Assembly (NCBI GenBank): GCA_036703985.1
Contig: DATNQN010000022.1
Location: 124,001 to 188,000, forward strand
From: Leptolyngbyaceae cyanobacterium
GTDB taxonomy: Bacteria; Cyanobacteriota; Cyanobacteriia; Cyanobacteriales; Aerosakkonemataceae
Direction: 5' to 3'
DNA: 64,000 nt
Translations under genes and position numbers: made by a program
Part shown: positions 17,009 to 27,700 of the stretch, in pieces
Layout of the letters: each line of letters begins with the position of its first letter
Position numbering within the stretch: the first letter of the stretch is position 1
Notes under the pieces: model-generated
The model's input: only the letters and a program-made list of their open reading frames with translations
The model's database searches: none
What the model was told of the DNA's origin: nothing

Positions 17009-17362
17009 TTATTTTTGCACGACCAACTTAACATTGGCATTTTGCAGACCACGCTGTTTTACTTCTGCCAGAGTCTTATTCACAGCGTACTTCTGATTGA
17101 TAGAATTAATCAGTTCTGTTTGGTTGTGTTTCTTAGCAACACCCCACAAGTCGGCAATCAGGTCAAAAGTACCGTCGCTGTTACGAGACCAGCCCAGATC
17201 GTATTCGCCTTCTAAAACTGCAACCAAGTCAGCCCGAACGCGCTGGCCATTATAGCCACGAACATCAGCGTTCGACTTTACAGAGATGCCCAAGTCACGC
17301 AGAGAAGTTTTCAGGATTTCGGCATCGGTGATTTTGGTACGCAGTGTGCTAAAGTGAGACAT
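17009..17362 (-). CDS. ycf35: Ycf35 / DUF1257 protein
   Basis: A 117-residue soluble protein beginning MSHFSTLRTKITDAEILKTS, with DVRGYNGQRVRADLVAVL, DLGWSRNSDGTFDLIADLWG and QKYAVNKTLAEVKQRG. These are hallmarks of the DUF1257/Ycf35 family, encoded in red-algal plastids and nearly all cyanobacteria. The molecular function is not established. It is the last gene of a minus-strand series after a ribbon-helix-helix gene and ycf46, separated from ycf46 by 143 bases holding three stem-loops. An intrinsic terminator follows. Family identity is certain. Confidence 0.92.
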   Translation of the reverse strand: MSHFSTLRTKITDAEILKTSLRDLGISVKSNADVRGYNGQRVRADLVAVLEGEYDLGWSRNSDGTFDLIADLWGVAKKHNQTELINSINQKYAVNKTLAEVKQRGLQNANVKLVVQK

Positions 17363-17505
17363 TTGGATTTCCTCCTAGAGAAGTTAGAAACAAACGACAA
17401 CTTGTTTGGTCAGATGCAGCCGCGTGATTTGGGAGCGCGGCTTTTATTCAATTTACTGCTAGCAAATGCTAGCCTTTCCTCCTGTTGGGAAGCAGGAGAA
17501 AGCTT
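17363..17505 (-). other. Intercistronic stem-loops between ycf46 and ycf35
   Basis: Three hairpins lie in 143 bases: CTCCTG/CAGGAG (17479-17484 with 17493-17498), GCTAGC/GCTAGC (17458-17463 with 17468-17473), and AGCCGCG/CGCGGCT (17418-17424 with 17436-17442). The last has a T-run only on the plus side. They could process or stabilise the ycf46-ycf35 transcript. Confidence 0.45.
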
Positions 17506-19026
17506 TTAGAACTCCATTCGCTGATACTCAGCGACTGAAGCCGCAGCTGGTCTAGCACGCTGTCTTGCCCAATCTCGCAGGGCTGTTACTTGCTCGGTCA
17601 TCGTCCTAGACAGCGGTTGCGTTGCCTTGATGGCAGCGATAATATCCAACTGCGTAAATTCTCTGTCTTGGGCAAACGCTTCATACATTGCCGCTACCAG
17701 CGCTTGCTCAATTTCCGCTCCAGAAAATCCATCTGAAACTTTAGCCAGCTGATCGAGATCGAAGCGAGATAGTTCCCGATGTCGCTTAGCTATATGAATA
17801 TTAAATATCTCTTGACGTTCTTCTGGAGTAGGCAAATCTACAAAGAAAATCTCATCAAAACGGCCCTTCCTCAAAAATTCCCCTGGTAACCTTTCCACTC
17901 TGTTGGCAGTTGCCATCACAAACACAGGAGAACTTTTCTCTTGCATCCATGTCAGGAAGGAACCGAATATTCGGCTTGAAGTGCCTCCATCGGAGTCAGC
18001 CGAGCCTGCGCTACCTGCAAAAGCTTTATCTAACTCATCAATGAACAGAATAACTGGAGAAATTGATTCAGCCGTCTTTAGTGCATTTCTGAGATTAGCC
18101 TCTGAGCGACCCACCATTGAGCCGTCATACACTCTTCCCATGTCCAGCCGCAACAGTGGCAAACCCCAAAGGCGGGAAGTTGTTTTGGCGATCAGTGACT
18201 TACCGCATCCCGGTACGCCCAGGATCAGCATTCCTTTCGGTTGAGGCAAACCATACTCTCTAGCTCTTTCTGTAAAAGCATTGGAGCGTTGCTTCAGCCA
18301 TCTCTTTAGCTCTTCTAAGCCACCTACGGAATCTATAGTTTCGTCTTCTTCGATATATTCCAGTATGCCGTTACGTCGGATTAATTGCTTTTTCTCAGAA
18401 AGAACGATGTCTACTTCGGCTTCGGTTAAGCGACCTGTGGTAACTTGAGCTTTGCGGTATACTTTTTCCGCTTCATCCTTGGTTAAACCCAGGGCTGCTC
18501 TTAAGAGTTTTTCCCTCGCTTCCGTCGTCAATCTACGAGCACGAGCCGTATCTAAGTGTTGGGTTAAAACCTGATTCAGCTCTGCCATGTCCGGTAGCGG
18601 GAAATCCAGAACTACAACTTCCTTCTCCAACTCTATAGGTATTGTTTGCACCGGGGACATCAAGATGATGCTTTTTTGGGTGCCCTTAAAGCTGGCGATC
18701 GCATCCCTCAGCCATCGCGTTGTCTGAGGATCGTTAAAGAACGGATGCAGATCTTTGAAGATGAAAATACTAGAATCTCGCTGTGGGTCTCGCTGTCGGT
18801 TCATCGCCCACTCAATCGCCGCTTGTGGCGAAACGGTGTTATGCTGGATGCTGCGAGGTTGGCCGTGTTCGACCATTCCTTGGGTTACCGTCCAGACAAA
18901 AACCCGTCGCTGAGGTTTCATTTGAGCGATTGTTGATATTGCCTGCTCTGCCCGCTCTTCCTCGGAAGTAACGAGGTAGATCAGAGGGTATTGAGCTTGA
19001 ATCAGAACGCTTAGTTCTTCTTTCAT
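17506..19026 (-). CDS. ycf46: Ycf46 AAA+ ATPase
   Basis: A 506-residue AAA+ protein. The N-terminal about 200 residues hold a degenerate P-loop-like fold (YPLIYLVTSEEERAEQ, SIFIFKDLHPFF). The active ATPase module follows: Walker A GVPGCGKS near residue 270, Walker B VILFIDELDKAF, the second region of homology with arginine FLRKGRFDEIFFVDLP, and a C-terminal helical lid DGFSGAEIEQALVAAMYEAF. This is the Ycf46 layout found in cyanobacteria and red-algal plastids. The Synechocystis homologue is stress-responsive and has been linked to inorganic-carbon and light acclimation, but the substrate is unknown. It precedes ycf35 and follows a ribbon-helix-helix gene on the same strand. Confidence 0.93.
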   Translation of the reverse strand: MKEELSVLIQAQYPLIYLVTSEEERAEQAISTIAQMKPQRRVFVWTVTQGMVEHGQPRSIQHNTVSPQAAIEWAMNRQRDPQRDSSIFIFKDLHPFFNDPQTTRWLRDAIASFKGTQKSIILMSPVQTIPIELEKEVVVLDFPLPDMAELNQVLTQHLDTARARRLTTEAREKLLRAALGLTKDEAEKVYRKAQVTTGRLTEAEVDIVLSEKKQLIRRNGILEYIEEDETIDSVGGLEELKRWLKQRSNAFTERAREYGLPQPKGMLILGVPGCGKSLIAKTTSRLWGLPLLRLDMGRVYDGSMVGRSEANLRNALKTAESISPVILFIDELDKAFAGSAGSADSDGGTSSRIFGSFLTWMQEKSSPVFVMATANRVERLPGEFLRKGRFDEIFFVDLPTPEERQEIFNIHIAKRHRELSRFDLDQLAKVSDGFSGAEIEQALVAAMYEAFAQDREFTQLDIIAAIKATQPLSRTMTEQVTALRDWARQRARPAAASVAEYQRMEF

Positions 19027-19149
19027 TTCGCCACGACCTACTAACTACCGAATAGAGACGGTGCAGACCTTGCCAGAATTTTAAGATAGAGCTTTACCTA
19101 GCTATTTTTATTGACGATCGCTTCTCTAATATTTCAAGAGACTGCGATT

Positions 19150-19506
19150 TTAGCAGGGAACTAACTCTTCTTCACCTTGTTGATCGGTTTCCGGTGTTAC
19201 CGATACCTTTTCAACTGGGATATCTTCTTCTGGCAGTACACCTGGCTGTTTCTTAAGGGAAACTAACTCTCCCTGTTGCATTACTAGCGAACCCGTACAC
19301 TCCGGACAACTGTAGACCCGATGCGTTTGCCCGTACATTGCTTCTATTTCATCTACCACTTCAGGGTGTGATAGGTAGAAAACAATGGCTTTTTCGGCAA
19401 TCGCTGACATCGGCTCTGAGTCAATTGCGGCTTTTATTTTGAGTTGACGATGCAGCTCTGGTGAAAGATACAACGTAACCTTTTGTTTATCTTGCATATG
19501 ACTCAT
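19150..19506 (-). CDS. Ribbon-helix-helix (CopG-like) protein
   Basis: A 118-residue protein. KVTLYLSPELHRQLKIKAAI near the N-terminus is the beta-strand plus helix of a ribbon-helix-helix DNA-binding fold, continued by AIAEKAIVFYLSHPEVVDEI. A later YSCPECTGSLV has one CxxC pair only, so it is half a zinc ribbon at best. The tail is acidic. The start may be ATG 19506 or ATG 19497. It is 123 bases upstream of ycf46 on the same strand and could be cotranscribed or regulate the group. RHH fold is likely; DNA target unknown. Confidence 0.7.
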   Translation of the reverse strand: MSHMQDKQKVTLYLSPELHRQLKIKAAIDSEPMSAIAEKAIVFYLSHPEVVDEIEAMYGQTHRVYSCPECTGSLVMQQGELVSLKKQPGVLPEEDIPVEKVSVTPETDQQGEEELVPC

Positions 19507-19893
19507 CAGTCGTTCTACCCGGGTATGTTTATCATCCTATGGATTAGAAAGCTTGGTGTCAAGACATCAAGCTGCTTTAACGGCAATATTGTTACATTTG
19601 TTAACATTGTTTTTTCAATCTGCCATCCTAAGCATTGTCAAGGTTCCAGAGAAATTACTTTCTTACTTCTAAAGAAGGAATTCTCCGTTTAAAAGAATAC
19701 GGAAAGAGGGCGAGAATTTTCGCGTTCGATTTCGATGGATATATCACTGCCTTTTCCCTGGACAGAAGCATTTCCCTTTCTCCTACTTCCCTTATTCTGT
19801 AGAAGCGATCGGAAATTTCCGCTCATCAAAATTTCTCTTTTGCTGGGGTTTTCAGAAAATGCTAAATTTGTTATAGTGATATTCCTGAGATAC
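19507..19893. other. Gap between RHH gene and tRNA-Cys
   Basis: About 390 bases with no convincing gene. The right end carries the tRNA-Cys promoter. A 72-codon minus-strand frame here overlaps the tRNA and is rejected. Confidence 0.5.
19849..19877 (+). promoter_or_regulatory. Promoter of tRNA-Cys
   Basis: TTTTCA (19849-19854) and TATAGT (19872-19877) are separated by exactly 17 bases. The -10 ends 16 bases before the mature tRNA 5' end. Confidence 0.5.
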
Positions 19894-19965
<72 letters not shown>

Positions 19966-19971
19966 TTTAAA

Positions 19972-21000
19972 TCAGTCAGGTAAACCAACAAGGTTACCTT
20001 CACCAGCAATCACCTGCCCGATCGCATAAGCAGCGATGTCGCGAGACACAAACCAATTAATCGTTCGGTCAACTTGGTTGGAAGGTATTAACAACATAAA
20101 GCCGATTCCCATATTGAAAGTCTCGAACATAGATTTTCGGCTTACATTACCTGCGGTAGCTATCCAATCAAAAATTGGTAAAACAGGCCATTTGCCGGGA
20201 TCGATTTCAATAGACAGCCCTTTTCCCAGACAGCGAGGTAAATTTTCCGGCAGTCCCCCACCCGTAACGTGAGCCATGCCATGAATTTCCAAACCAGCTT
20301 GGCGGGCAGCTAAGACAGGCTTAACGTAAACCTTAGTAGGTGTCAACAAAACTTCCCCTAAAGTTTGGCCTTCTAGTTGAGTAGGACGATCGCTCCAGTT
20401 AAACCCACCATCTGCAACAATCTTTCTGACCAAACTGTAGCCATTACTGTGAACTCCAGCAGAGGCTAACCCAATTGCTACATCGCCTATTTTCACTTGC
20501 GAACCATCTAGCAATTGACTTTTTTCCACAATTCCCACGCAAAAACCAGCCAGATCGTACTCTCCCGATCCATAAAAACCGGGCATTTCCGCTGTCTCTC
20601 CTCCCAAAAGGCTACAACCAGCCATTTCACAACCTTTTGCGATACCTGCAACCACCTGAGTTAATTGTGTCTTGTCCAGGTGACCAGTAGCTAAATAATC
20701 CAAAAAAAACAAAGGTTCTGCCCCAGATGTCAAAACATCATTGACGCACATCGCTACCAAATCGATTCCAACGCTATCGTGGCAGTTCAGATCGAAAGCC
20801 AACTTTAGTTTCGTACCAACACCATCCGTTCCTGAAACCAAAACGGGTTCTTGATATCCTGCTGGTACTTGGAAAAAACCGCTAAAACCACCTAGTCCAC
20901 CAAGCACTTCCGGTCGATGGGTACGATGCACTAAAGTACGAATTCCCTCTACAAAAGAGCGACCCGCTTCAACATCAACACCCGCTTCTCGATAATCCAT
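19972..21000 (-). CDS. purM: Phosphoribosylformylglycinamidine cyclo-ligase
   Basis: AIR synthetase closes the imidazole ring of FGAM with ATP, step five of purine synthesis. From the ATG at 21000 the product is 342 residues and starts [20 protein letters not shown], as in other cyanobacterial PurM. An upstream in-frame ATG at 21075 would add 25 unrelated residues and is rejected. Family motifs include [55 protein letters not shown] and [15 protein letters not shown]. It is monocistronic and divergent from the RlpA-like gene. Its 3' end faces tRNA-Cys with 6 bases between. Confidence 0.96.
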   Translation of the reverse strand: MDYREAGVDVEAGRSFVEGIRTLVHRTHRPEVLGGLGGFSGFFQVPAGYQEPVLVSGTDGVGTKLKLAFDLNCHDSVGIDLVAMCVNDVLTSGAEPLFFLDYLATGHLDKTQLTQVVAGIAKGCEMAGCSLLGGETAEMPGFYGSGEYDLAGFCVGIVEKSQLLDGSQVKIGDVAIGLASAGVHSNGYSLVRKIVADGGFNWSDRPTQLEGQTLGEVLLTPTKVYVKPVLAARQAGLEIHGMAHVTGGGLPENLPRCLGKGLSIEIDPGKWPVLPIFDWIATAGNVSRKSMFETFNMGIGFMLLIPSNQVDRTINWFVSRDIAAYAIGQVIAGEGNLVGLPD

Positions 21001-21498
21001 TCTAAAAACTCCAGCTTGAGTCACTACGTAGGGTACAAATAAGCTGACCCGATCGCATTTTCCAAGCCATATCACTGCACGTTGTATTCTACCAAGAACT
21101 ATGTTGCGAGCCTCTATGCTATGCCTGCGGCACGCTACGTGAATAGTTTCCGCTCGCCAGGGATAAACAAGCGCATAAATTGCGAAAACTTTATGTAAAT
21201 TTTTGGTAAAGTTTTATTTTAGCTCTTATTCCTTAAAAAGCTCCCAAACCATTACTACAAGGCAAATTCACCATTTAGAAGTCTGTAAAGTTTTCATGAA
21301 AACATAGTTCAATCCAGGGCAACACCGATCCCCAAACACAAAAGTTCGTGATAACCTGTTGCAGTTCCAAATAAAGAGATAAACACGGAACGAGTACGAA
21401 TTGAGGGAAAAGTTTACATTTTGGGTGCTAGCCCCTGCTCGATTCTTTCAAGGCAGCAACTGATGTTGCTCTTCTCAACCTAAATTGACGAAAAGCTT
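21001..21498. other. purM / rlpA divergent region with a repeat-like tract
   Basis: About 500 bases between divergent genes. At 21113-21145 the sequence contains CTATGCCTGCGGCACGCTAC followed by GTGAATAG, which resembles a dispersed cyanobacterial intergenic repeat family. I did not find a second copy in this window. The rest holds presumptive promoters of both genes but no clear hexamer pair was assigned. Confidence 0.35.
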
Positions 21499-22731
21499 AT
21501 GAATCAACGACTTTGGAGTGGCCTGATTGCCACCTTGGTAACAACTGCACTCAGTGCGACATCATCGACGCACGCTGAGCAACCAATAGCAGTTGAAAAC
21601 ACTACAGAAGCTAATCATTTAACAGCTTCTCAACCTACAAACCAGGCAAACTCTCAAGCCTTAGATTTAGTCAAGGTAGGTTCCCAATCCCAGAAAGTAA
21701 GTAATGCCGATACTTACAATGAGGCTGATGCCACGAATTCTGGTACTCCTACATTTCAAGCTAATGCACAAACCCCAGAAGTGGTTAAAGTAGGCGAGTA
21801 TCAATCGCGACTTGGAAGCGACATCGATACAACTACGATCGCCAAAATTCAACCCCACCAGTTAGCAGGACGCGAAGCTGTCACGTTGTACGTTCGAGAT
21901 ATTCCAGTCCTGACGTTCTTGGGAACAACCTCAACTAACATCAATACCATCAAAGAAGGCAAAACTGGAGATAGCAAAGAAACATCTACCAGTAATCATA
22001 CCGAACAAAAAGCTGATTCACAAAGCGATCCGGTTTGGCGAGCCACGGCGATCGCCGCCAGACTAAATCAGCTAAGCCGTGACAATATCGATGCGAAAAC
22101 TATCACGGTCATCTGGAATCCAGAAAACAACTCTTCCAGGGAAACGCCGAATCTCCGCACAGAAAGAAATACAGCAAGAGTGCAACCCCAGCGAGAAAGC
22201 TACATCATTAAAGTTGATGATGAAGAACTGGTAAAAATAGACGCCAACACAAGGCTTCCCGACACCACCAATAATCTTGCCCAAGATGCCCTGCAAGTGA
22301 CTAACCGACTGCGGCGACTAATCGGAAATGCCGAACCATTAAGAAATATTGCAGGTAGACCTGCTCCACAACCCGTGCGAATTGCTTTTTCTAGAAGTCC
22401 CCAAGTAGTATCGCGCTCTAGAGGTACTGCATCTTGGTACGGGCCTGGTTTTCATGGTAATCGCAGTGCTAATGGCGAAATATTTAATCAGAATGCTCTT
22501 ACTGCCGCCCATCGCACCTTACCTTTTGGAACGCGGGTAAAAGTAACTAATCTTAACACCGGTCTTTCAGTAGTAGTGCGTATTAACGATCGCGGCCCGT
22601 ATTCCGGTGGCCGAATCATTGACCTTTCCGCTGCCGCCGCACGAGTTATCGGCATGATGGGTACTGGTGTGGCTCCCGTTAACTTAGAGGTACTGGGTAA
22701 ACAAGAAACGGTAGCTATTGAGGAAAATTAA
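21499..22731 (+). CDS. RlpA-like septal/cell-wall protein (DPBB domain)
   Basis: A 410-residue exported protein with an N-terminal signal sequence (about 1-27, ending [14 protein letters not shown]), a long low-complexity Thr/Asn/Gln-rich middle, and a C-terminal double-psi beta-barrel (about 310-405). [36 protein letters not shown] and [19 protein letters not shown] are the RlpA/Barwin signature including the catalytic-site aspartate. Pseudomonas RlpA is a lytic transglycosylase specific for naked glycan strands. Cyanobacterial versions are annotated as septal-ring or RlpA-like proteins. There is no SPOR domain here. It is monocistronic, followed by a hairpin and then panC-cmk. Confidence 0.88.
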   Translation: MNQRLWSGLIATLVTTALSATSSTHAEQPIAVENTTEANHLTASQPTNQANSQALDLVKVGSQSQKVSNADTYNEADATNSGTPTFQANAQTPEVVKVGEYQSRLGSDIDTTTIAKIQPHQLAGREAVTLYVRDIPVLTFLGTTSTNINTIKEGKTGDSKETSTSNHTEQKADSQSDPVWRATAIAARLNQLSRDNIDAKTITVIWNPENNSSRETPNLRTERNTARVQPQRESYIIKVDDEELVKIDANTRLPDTTNNLAQDALQVTNRLRRLIGNAEPLRNIAGRPAPQPVRIAFSRSPQVVSRSRGTASWYGPGFHGNRSANGEIFNQNALTAAHRTLPFGTRVKVTNLNTGLSVVVRINDRGPYSGGRIIDLSAAAARVIGMMGTGVAPVNLEVLGKQETVAIEEN

Positions 22732-22794
22732 CAACTTTGCTCAGAATTTGGCAGTTTCTTTCCGCTAAAGCTAACTGATTGAATAAGGGTTAAA

Positions 22795-22820
22795 AAACCT
22801 TTCCAAAAGGAAGTAGGTTT
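22795..22820 (+). terminator. Hairpin between rlpA and panC-cmk
   Basis: AAACCT-TTCC (22795-22804) pairs with GGAA...AGGTTT (22809-22820) with a two-base bulge. No T-run follows, so it is only a possible terminator. Confidence 0.35.
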
Positions 22821-22879
22821 ATTGAACAGTTAGCGATAAACTACTAACGGTCGAGTTGGGTTGGAACCAGGAGTTAGTA

Positions 22880-24565
22880 GTGCTACTCTTTACGACAGTT
22901 GCTGCACTGCGCTGCTATTTGCGTTTAAGCCAGCTTGAACAACTATCGTTTATCCAAGACTATGCTGTTAATCGTCCTCACTCAAATGTTGAGGCAGGAC
23001 GATTAACTCCCTACATCGGATTTTTTAACCAGGAAGTGGGTTTAGTTCCCACGATGGGAGCGTTACATCAGGGTCATCTCAGTCTTATTCAACGTGCTAA
23101 ACAGCAAAACGGGATAGTTATCGTTAGTATTTTTGTTAATCCATTACAATTTGGGCCAACAGAGGATTTTCAAAAGTATCCCCGCCAGTTAGAACATGAC
23201 TGGCAACTATGTGAAAAAGTTGGAGTAGATGCTATTTTTGCACCTACTCCAGAAGAAATTGGCCTAGCAGTTGGGATAAACTCATCTGAAGGCAGTCTTA
23301 CTACAACTGTCGTGCCTCCCGAATCGATGACATCCGTGTTGTGCGGTCGTTCTCGGATCGGTCATTTTCAAGGAGTGGCGACGATCGTAACCAAGTTATT
23401 GAATTTGGTACAACCAACCAGGGCATATTTTGGCCAAAAGGATGCTCAGCAACTAGCTATTATCCGGCGTCTGGTGCGGGATCTGAACATACCTGTAGAG
23501 ATTGTTCCTTGTCCGATCGTCAGAGAACCTTCCGGACTCGCGCTTAGTTCTCGCAATCAATATTTAACAGCAGAACAAAAAGAGCAGGCAGCAGTGTTGT
23601 ATCGTAGTTTACAGAAGGCCGAACAAGCTTTCTTAGCTGGCGAACGCAGCACAAAAGAATTGATCGCGATCGCTGAGCTAGAATTAGCAACGGTTCCGGC
23701 TATTGAGCCAGAATACGTTGAATTAGTAGATACTCATACACTGATGCCTTTAGACAAAATAGAGGAGGTTGGACTTTTGGCGATCGCAGCGAGGTTGGGT
23801 TCTACTCGCCTCATAGACAATGTTCTACTCAGAAACCGTCAGCCCATTGTAGCCATTGATGGCCCCGCAGGAGCAGGTAAATCTACAATAGCTCGGTCTT
23901 TAGCCCAAGCGTTGGGCTTGCTATATCTAGATACGGGAGCTATGTATCGAGCGATCGCTTGGTTGGTGCTTCAATTAGGAATCTCCGTTGATGACCAACC
24001 GGCAGTAGCAGAAATAGCTAGTAAATGTAAAATTGAGCTTAAACAAAGCGAAGACACTACATTTGATGGAACTTCTGGAGAATCATCTTTAAAATCAGCC
24101 CCCGTCCTTCGAGTGTGGATTAACGGTCAGGAAGTTACCCAGGCGATTCGTTCATCGGAAGTAACGAGTCATGTTTCTGCGATCGCTGCTCAAAAAGCCG
24201 TTCGCTCCGAACTAGTTAAACAACAACAGCTTTGGGGTGAAACGGGTGGTATCGTCGTCGAAGGTCGGGATATTGGCACCCATGTTTTCCCAGATGCTGA
24301 ATTAAAAATCTATCTAACTGCTTCAGTTGAAGAAAGAGCAAAGCGCCGTCAGCAAGACCTCAAAAATCAGGGTGAAAAAAGCTTGAGTTTAGAGGAAATG
24401 CAACAAACTCTTTCCGAACGAGACTGGAAAGATAGCACCCGCGACATCGCGCCTTTGCAAAAAGCACCAGACGCAATTGAAATTAATACTGATAGTTTGA
24501 GCATAGCTGAGGTTACGGCTCGGATTGTTAGCCTCTACCAAGAAAGGGTCGGTGTACAAAACTAA
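22880..24565 (+). CDS. panC-cmk: Bifunctional pantoate ligase / cytidylate kinase
   Basis: A cyanobacterial fusion. The N-terminal PanC half joins pantoate and beta-alanine in pantothenate (CoA) synthesis; the C-terminal Cmk half phosphorylates CMP and dCMP. PanC shows GLVPTMGALHQGHLSLI, FVNPLQFGPTEDF, FGQKDAQQLAIIRRL and GLALSSRNQYL. Cmk shows the Walker A DGPAGAGKSTIAR, LYLDTGAMYRAIAW, EGRDIGTHVFPDA and ERDWKDSTR. The start is GTG 22880 with AGGAG six bases upstream, giving 561 residues. An in-frame ATG at 22856 lies upstream of that ribosome-binding site. About 25 extra residues lie between the first strand and PTMGALH. A strong terminator follows. Confidence 0.95.
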   Translation: MLLFTTVAALRCYLRLSQLEQLSFIQDYAVNRPHSNVEAGRLTPYIGFFNQEVGLVPTMGALHQGHLSLIQRAKQQNGIVIVSIFVNPLQFGPTEDFQKYPRQLEHDWQLCEKVGVDAIFAPTPEEIGLAVGINSSEGSLTTTVVPPESMTSVLCGRSRIGHFQGVATIVTKLLNLVQPTRAYFGQKDAQQLAIIRRLVRDLNIPVEIVPCPIVREPSGLALSSRNQYLTAEQKEQAAVLYRSLQKAEQAFLAGERSTKELIAIAELELATVPAIEPEYVELVDTHTLMPLDKIEEVGLLAIAARLGSTRLIDNVLLRNRQPIVAIDGPAGAGKSTIARSLAQALGLLYLDTGAMYRAIAWLVLQLGISVDDQPAVAEIASKCKIELKQSEDTTFDGTSGESSLKSAPVLRVWINGQEVTQAIRSSEVTSHVSAIAAQKAVRSELVKQQQLWGETGGIVVEGRDIGTHVFPDAELKIYLTASVEERAKRRQQDLKNQGEKSLSLEEMQQTLSERDWKDSTRDIAPLQKAPDAIEINTDSLSIAEVTARIVSLYQERVGVQN

Positions 24566-24610
24566 AAAGTAAATCCAAGTTTGGGATTACATAGTGATTT
24601 AGTAGATAGA

Positions 24611-24652
24611 TAGGTTGGGTGGAAAAGTAGTAAAACCCAACCTATTTTTTTT
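24611..24652 (+). terminator. Intrinsic terminator of panC-cmk
   Basis: TAGGTTGGGT (24611-24620) pairs perfectly with ACCCAACCTA (24635-24644), followed by eight T. Confidence 0.9.
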
Positions 24653-24663
24653 AAGAATTTACT

Positions 24664-24687
24664 AAAAAAGGGAGCTAGACGCTCCCT
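24664..24687 (-). terminator. Intrinsic terminator of Fd-GOGAT
   Basis: On the minus strand AGGGAGC (24687-24681) pairs with GCTCCCT (24675-24669), followed by TTTTTT. It lies 44 bases beyond the glutamate synthase stop and only 11 bases from the opposing panC-cmk terminator. Confidence 0.85.
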
Positions 24688-24730
24688 AGAGTTAAAGTTT
24701 TTAGTAATGTTCAAGGCATTTCTTGATTCA

Positions 24731-27700
24731 TTACTGAGTAACTACCAACTCTTTAGTTGCTTCTGGATTAGCTTCTGGAGAATCTGCCTCTGAGGGCGGT
24801 ACAAGCTGCCAGAACTTCGGCAAGTACGCTGCCCAATTCTCCAAAATTGTCTTAGCTTTTTGGCTACCAGTACGCGCAGCATGAGAACCGATCAAATCCT
24901 TCAACTGTTGTTCTCCAGCAGGAGTTACCACCCGTTGAACTTTAACGATTTCCGGATTTACTTTTTCTTTGAAGCTATCATCTTCATCCAAGAAATAAGC
25001 TAACCCACCAGTCATCCCAGCGCCTACATTTCGACCTACTTTACCTAAGACGACGATTACTCCACCGGTCATGTATTCGCAACAGTGGTCGCCGGCACCT
25101 TCAATCACTGCTTTAGCAGCAGAATTTCGCACCGCAAACCGTTCTCCTGCTTGACCTAGTGCAAATAGAGTACCGCCAGTTGCTCCATAAAGGCAAGTGT
25201 TACCCACAATTACGTTTTGAGATGGGTCATAGGTAGCACCTGCTGGAGGTTTAATGGCAATTTCTCCACCGTGCATCCCTTTACCTACGTAATCGTTAGC
25301 ATCTCCTTCCAAATTCAAGGTCATTCCCGGTAGGTTGAATGCACCAAAGCTTTGGCCTACGCTACCGACTAAATTGAGCGTAATTTGGCCTTCAAAGCCG
25401 TTATTACCATATTGAGCAGCGATCGCACCCGCGAGTCTTGACCCGATCGTGCGATCGGTATTGACAACTCGAATGGTCTTGCTGACTTCTTTTTGTTCTC
25501 GAATTGCGGCTTGAATGTCTGGATCGTTCAATAATTGGTCATCCAATACTGGCCCATTGCTATGCACTTCTTCGTGAATTAACCAAGCACGATTTTCTCG
25601 CGTATCCGGTAAGTGCAGAATGCAGTCTAAATTCAGCGATTCTGTTTTAGTTAATTTGACTTCCGGACGCATTTTCAAGAGGTCTGCCCGACCGACAACT
25701 TCATCCAAAGATCGATAGCCGAGATGGGCGAGAATGCTACGTACTTCTTCAGCTATGAAATAGAAGAAGTTGACAACGTGCGCTGGGATACCAGTAAACC
25801 GCTTCCGCAGTTGTTCTTGCTGGGTTGCTACACCGACGGGACAGTTATTCGTGTGGCAGATGCGAGCCATGATACAGCCTTCAGCAATCATCGCGATCGA
25901 ACCGAAGCCGAATTCTTCAGCGCCCATCAAGGCACCCATTACCACGTCCCAACCGGTTTTCAAACCGCCATCTACTCGCAGCAAAACGCGATCGCGCAAA
26001 CCATTTTCCATCAACACCCGATGTACTTCTGTCAATCCCAATTCCCACGGGGAACCTGCGTGCTTGATCGAACTCAATGGCGAAGCGCCTGTACCGCCAT
26101 CGTGACCGGAAACTTGGATGATATCTGCATTTGCCTTAGCAACACCAGCCGCAATCGTACCGATCCCGACTTCCGCTACCAGCTTTACGGATACGGCTGC
26201 TTTGGGATTGATTTGGTGCAAGTCAAAAATTAACTGTGCCAAATCTTCGATCGAATAAATATCGTGGTGGGGTGGCGGAGAAATTAAAGTTACACCAGGT
26301 TTCGATCGCCGTAACATAGCAATATAAGGGCTTACCTTTTTACCGGGCAACTGTCCGCCTTCGCCCGGTTTTGCGCCTTGGGCAATCTTAATTTCCAATT
26401 GCTGGGCACTCATCAAGTATTCGGGAGTTACCCCAAAGCGACCGGAAGCAACTTGTTTAATGGCGCTAGAAGCAGTATCGCCATTTCGCAACCCATTTAA
26501 ATGAGGAAACAAGGTAGATTTGCCTTCCTCATTCACGTCATCTAAGATTTTGTAGCGTTTAGGGTCTTCTCCACCTTCACCGGAGTTAGATTTACCTCCA
26601 ATGCGGTTCATGGCAATTGCCAGCACTTCATGGGCTTCTGGAGACAAAGCACCGAGGGACATTCCTCCCGTACAGAAGCGCTTGACAATATTTTCTACTG
26701 ATTCTACTTCTGAAATAGGGATGGAAGTGCGATCGCTCGTAAATTCTAGTAAATCCCGCAAAGCCGTAATCGGACGTTCTTGTAGTAGTTTCCGGTAAAG
26801 TTCGTAATAGTCATTGGTTATTTGTTCTTTGTCATTAGTATTTCCTGATGACGAATGACCGTTAGCAAATGACGAAACAGCTTTATGTAAAGCTTTTGCC
26901 ATTTCCGGGCTATTCATGTGGTATTCTCCACCCGGACGATATTGCACGAAGCCAAGGTTTTCCAACTTCTTAATCGTGATGGCTGGGAAGGCTTTTTGGT
27001 GGAATGACATCACTTCCGTCGCTAATTCTTTGACAGTTAAACCACCAATGCGTGAAGGAGTACCTTTAAAACCTAAGTTGAGTAAATCTTCGCCAATCCC
27101 AATTGCCTCGAAAATTTGCGCCCCTTGATAGCTGGAAAGCAGAGAAATGCCCATTTTCGAGAGGATTTTTAATAGGCCGTCTTCGATCGCTTTTCGATAA
27201 TTGCTTAAAGCTTTATCCAGAGTACAAGCCGTAATCTTCCCTCTTTCCATTAAACTTTGGGTTTTCGGATCGTGCCACCAAGCACGTACCGTTTCCCAAG
27301 ACAAATAAGGATTGACAGAGGAAGCACCGTAACCGATTAAACAAGCGAAGTGGTGAGTACTCCAACATTGGGCTGTATCCACGATCAGAGAAGCTTTCAT
27401 CCGCAAACCTTCCGCAATCAGGTAGTGATGAACTGCTCCGACAGCTAACAAAGGTGGAATATAAGTATAATTTTCACCGATTCCTTCACCTGCCCTGTCG
27501 CTCAATATTAAAATCTTTTTGCCATTACGAACTGCTTCGGCTGCTTTTTGGCAAAGACTGCGAACGGCAACGGATAATCCTTCTGGCCCACTATTCACTT
27601 CCACCAAAGTAGATAAATCAGCCGTAGCAAATTCCGAGTTCCGAATCGCCTCTAAGTCTGCATCTCCGAGTACGGGAGAATCTATTTTCAGCAAACGGGC

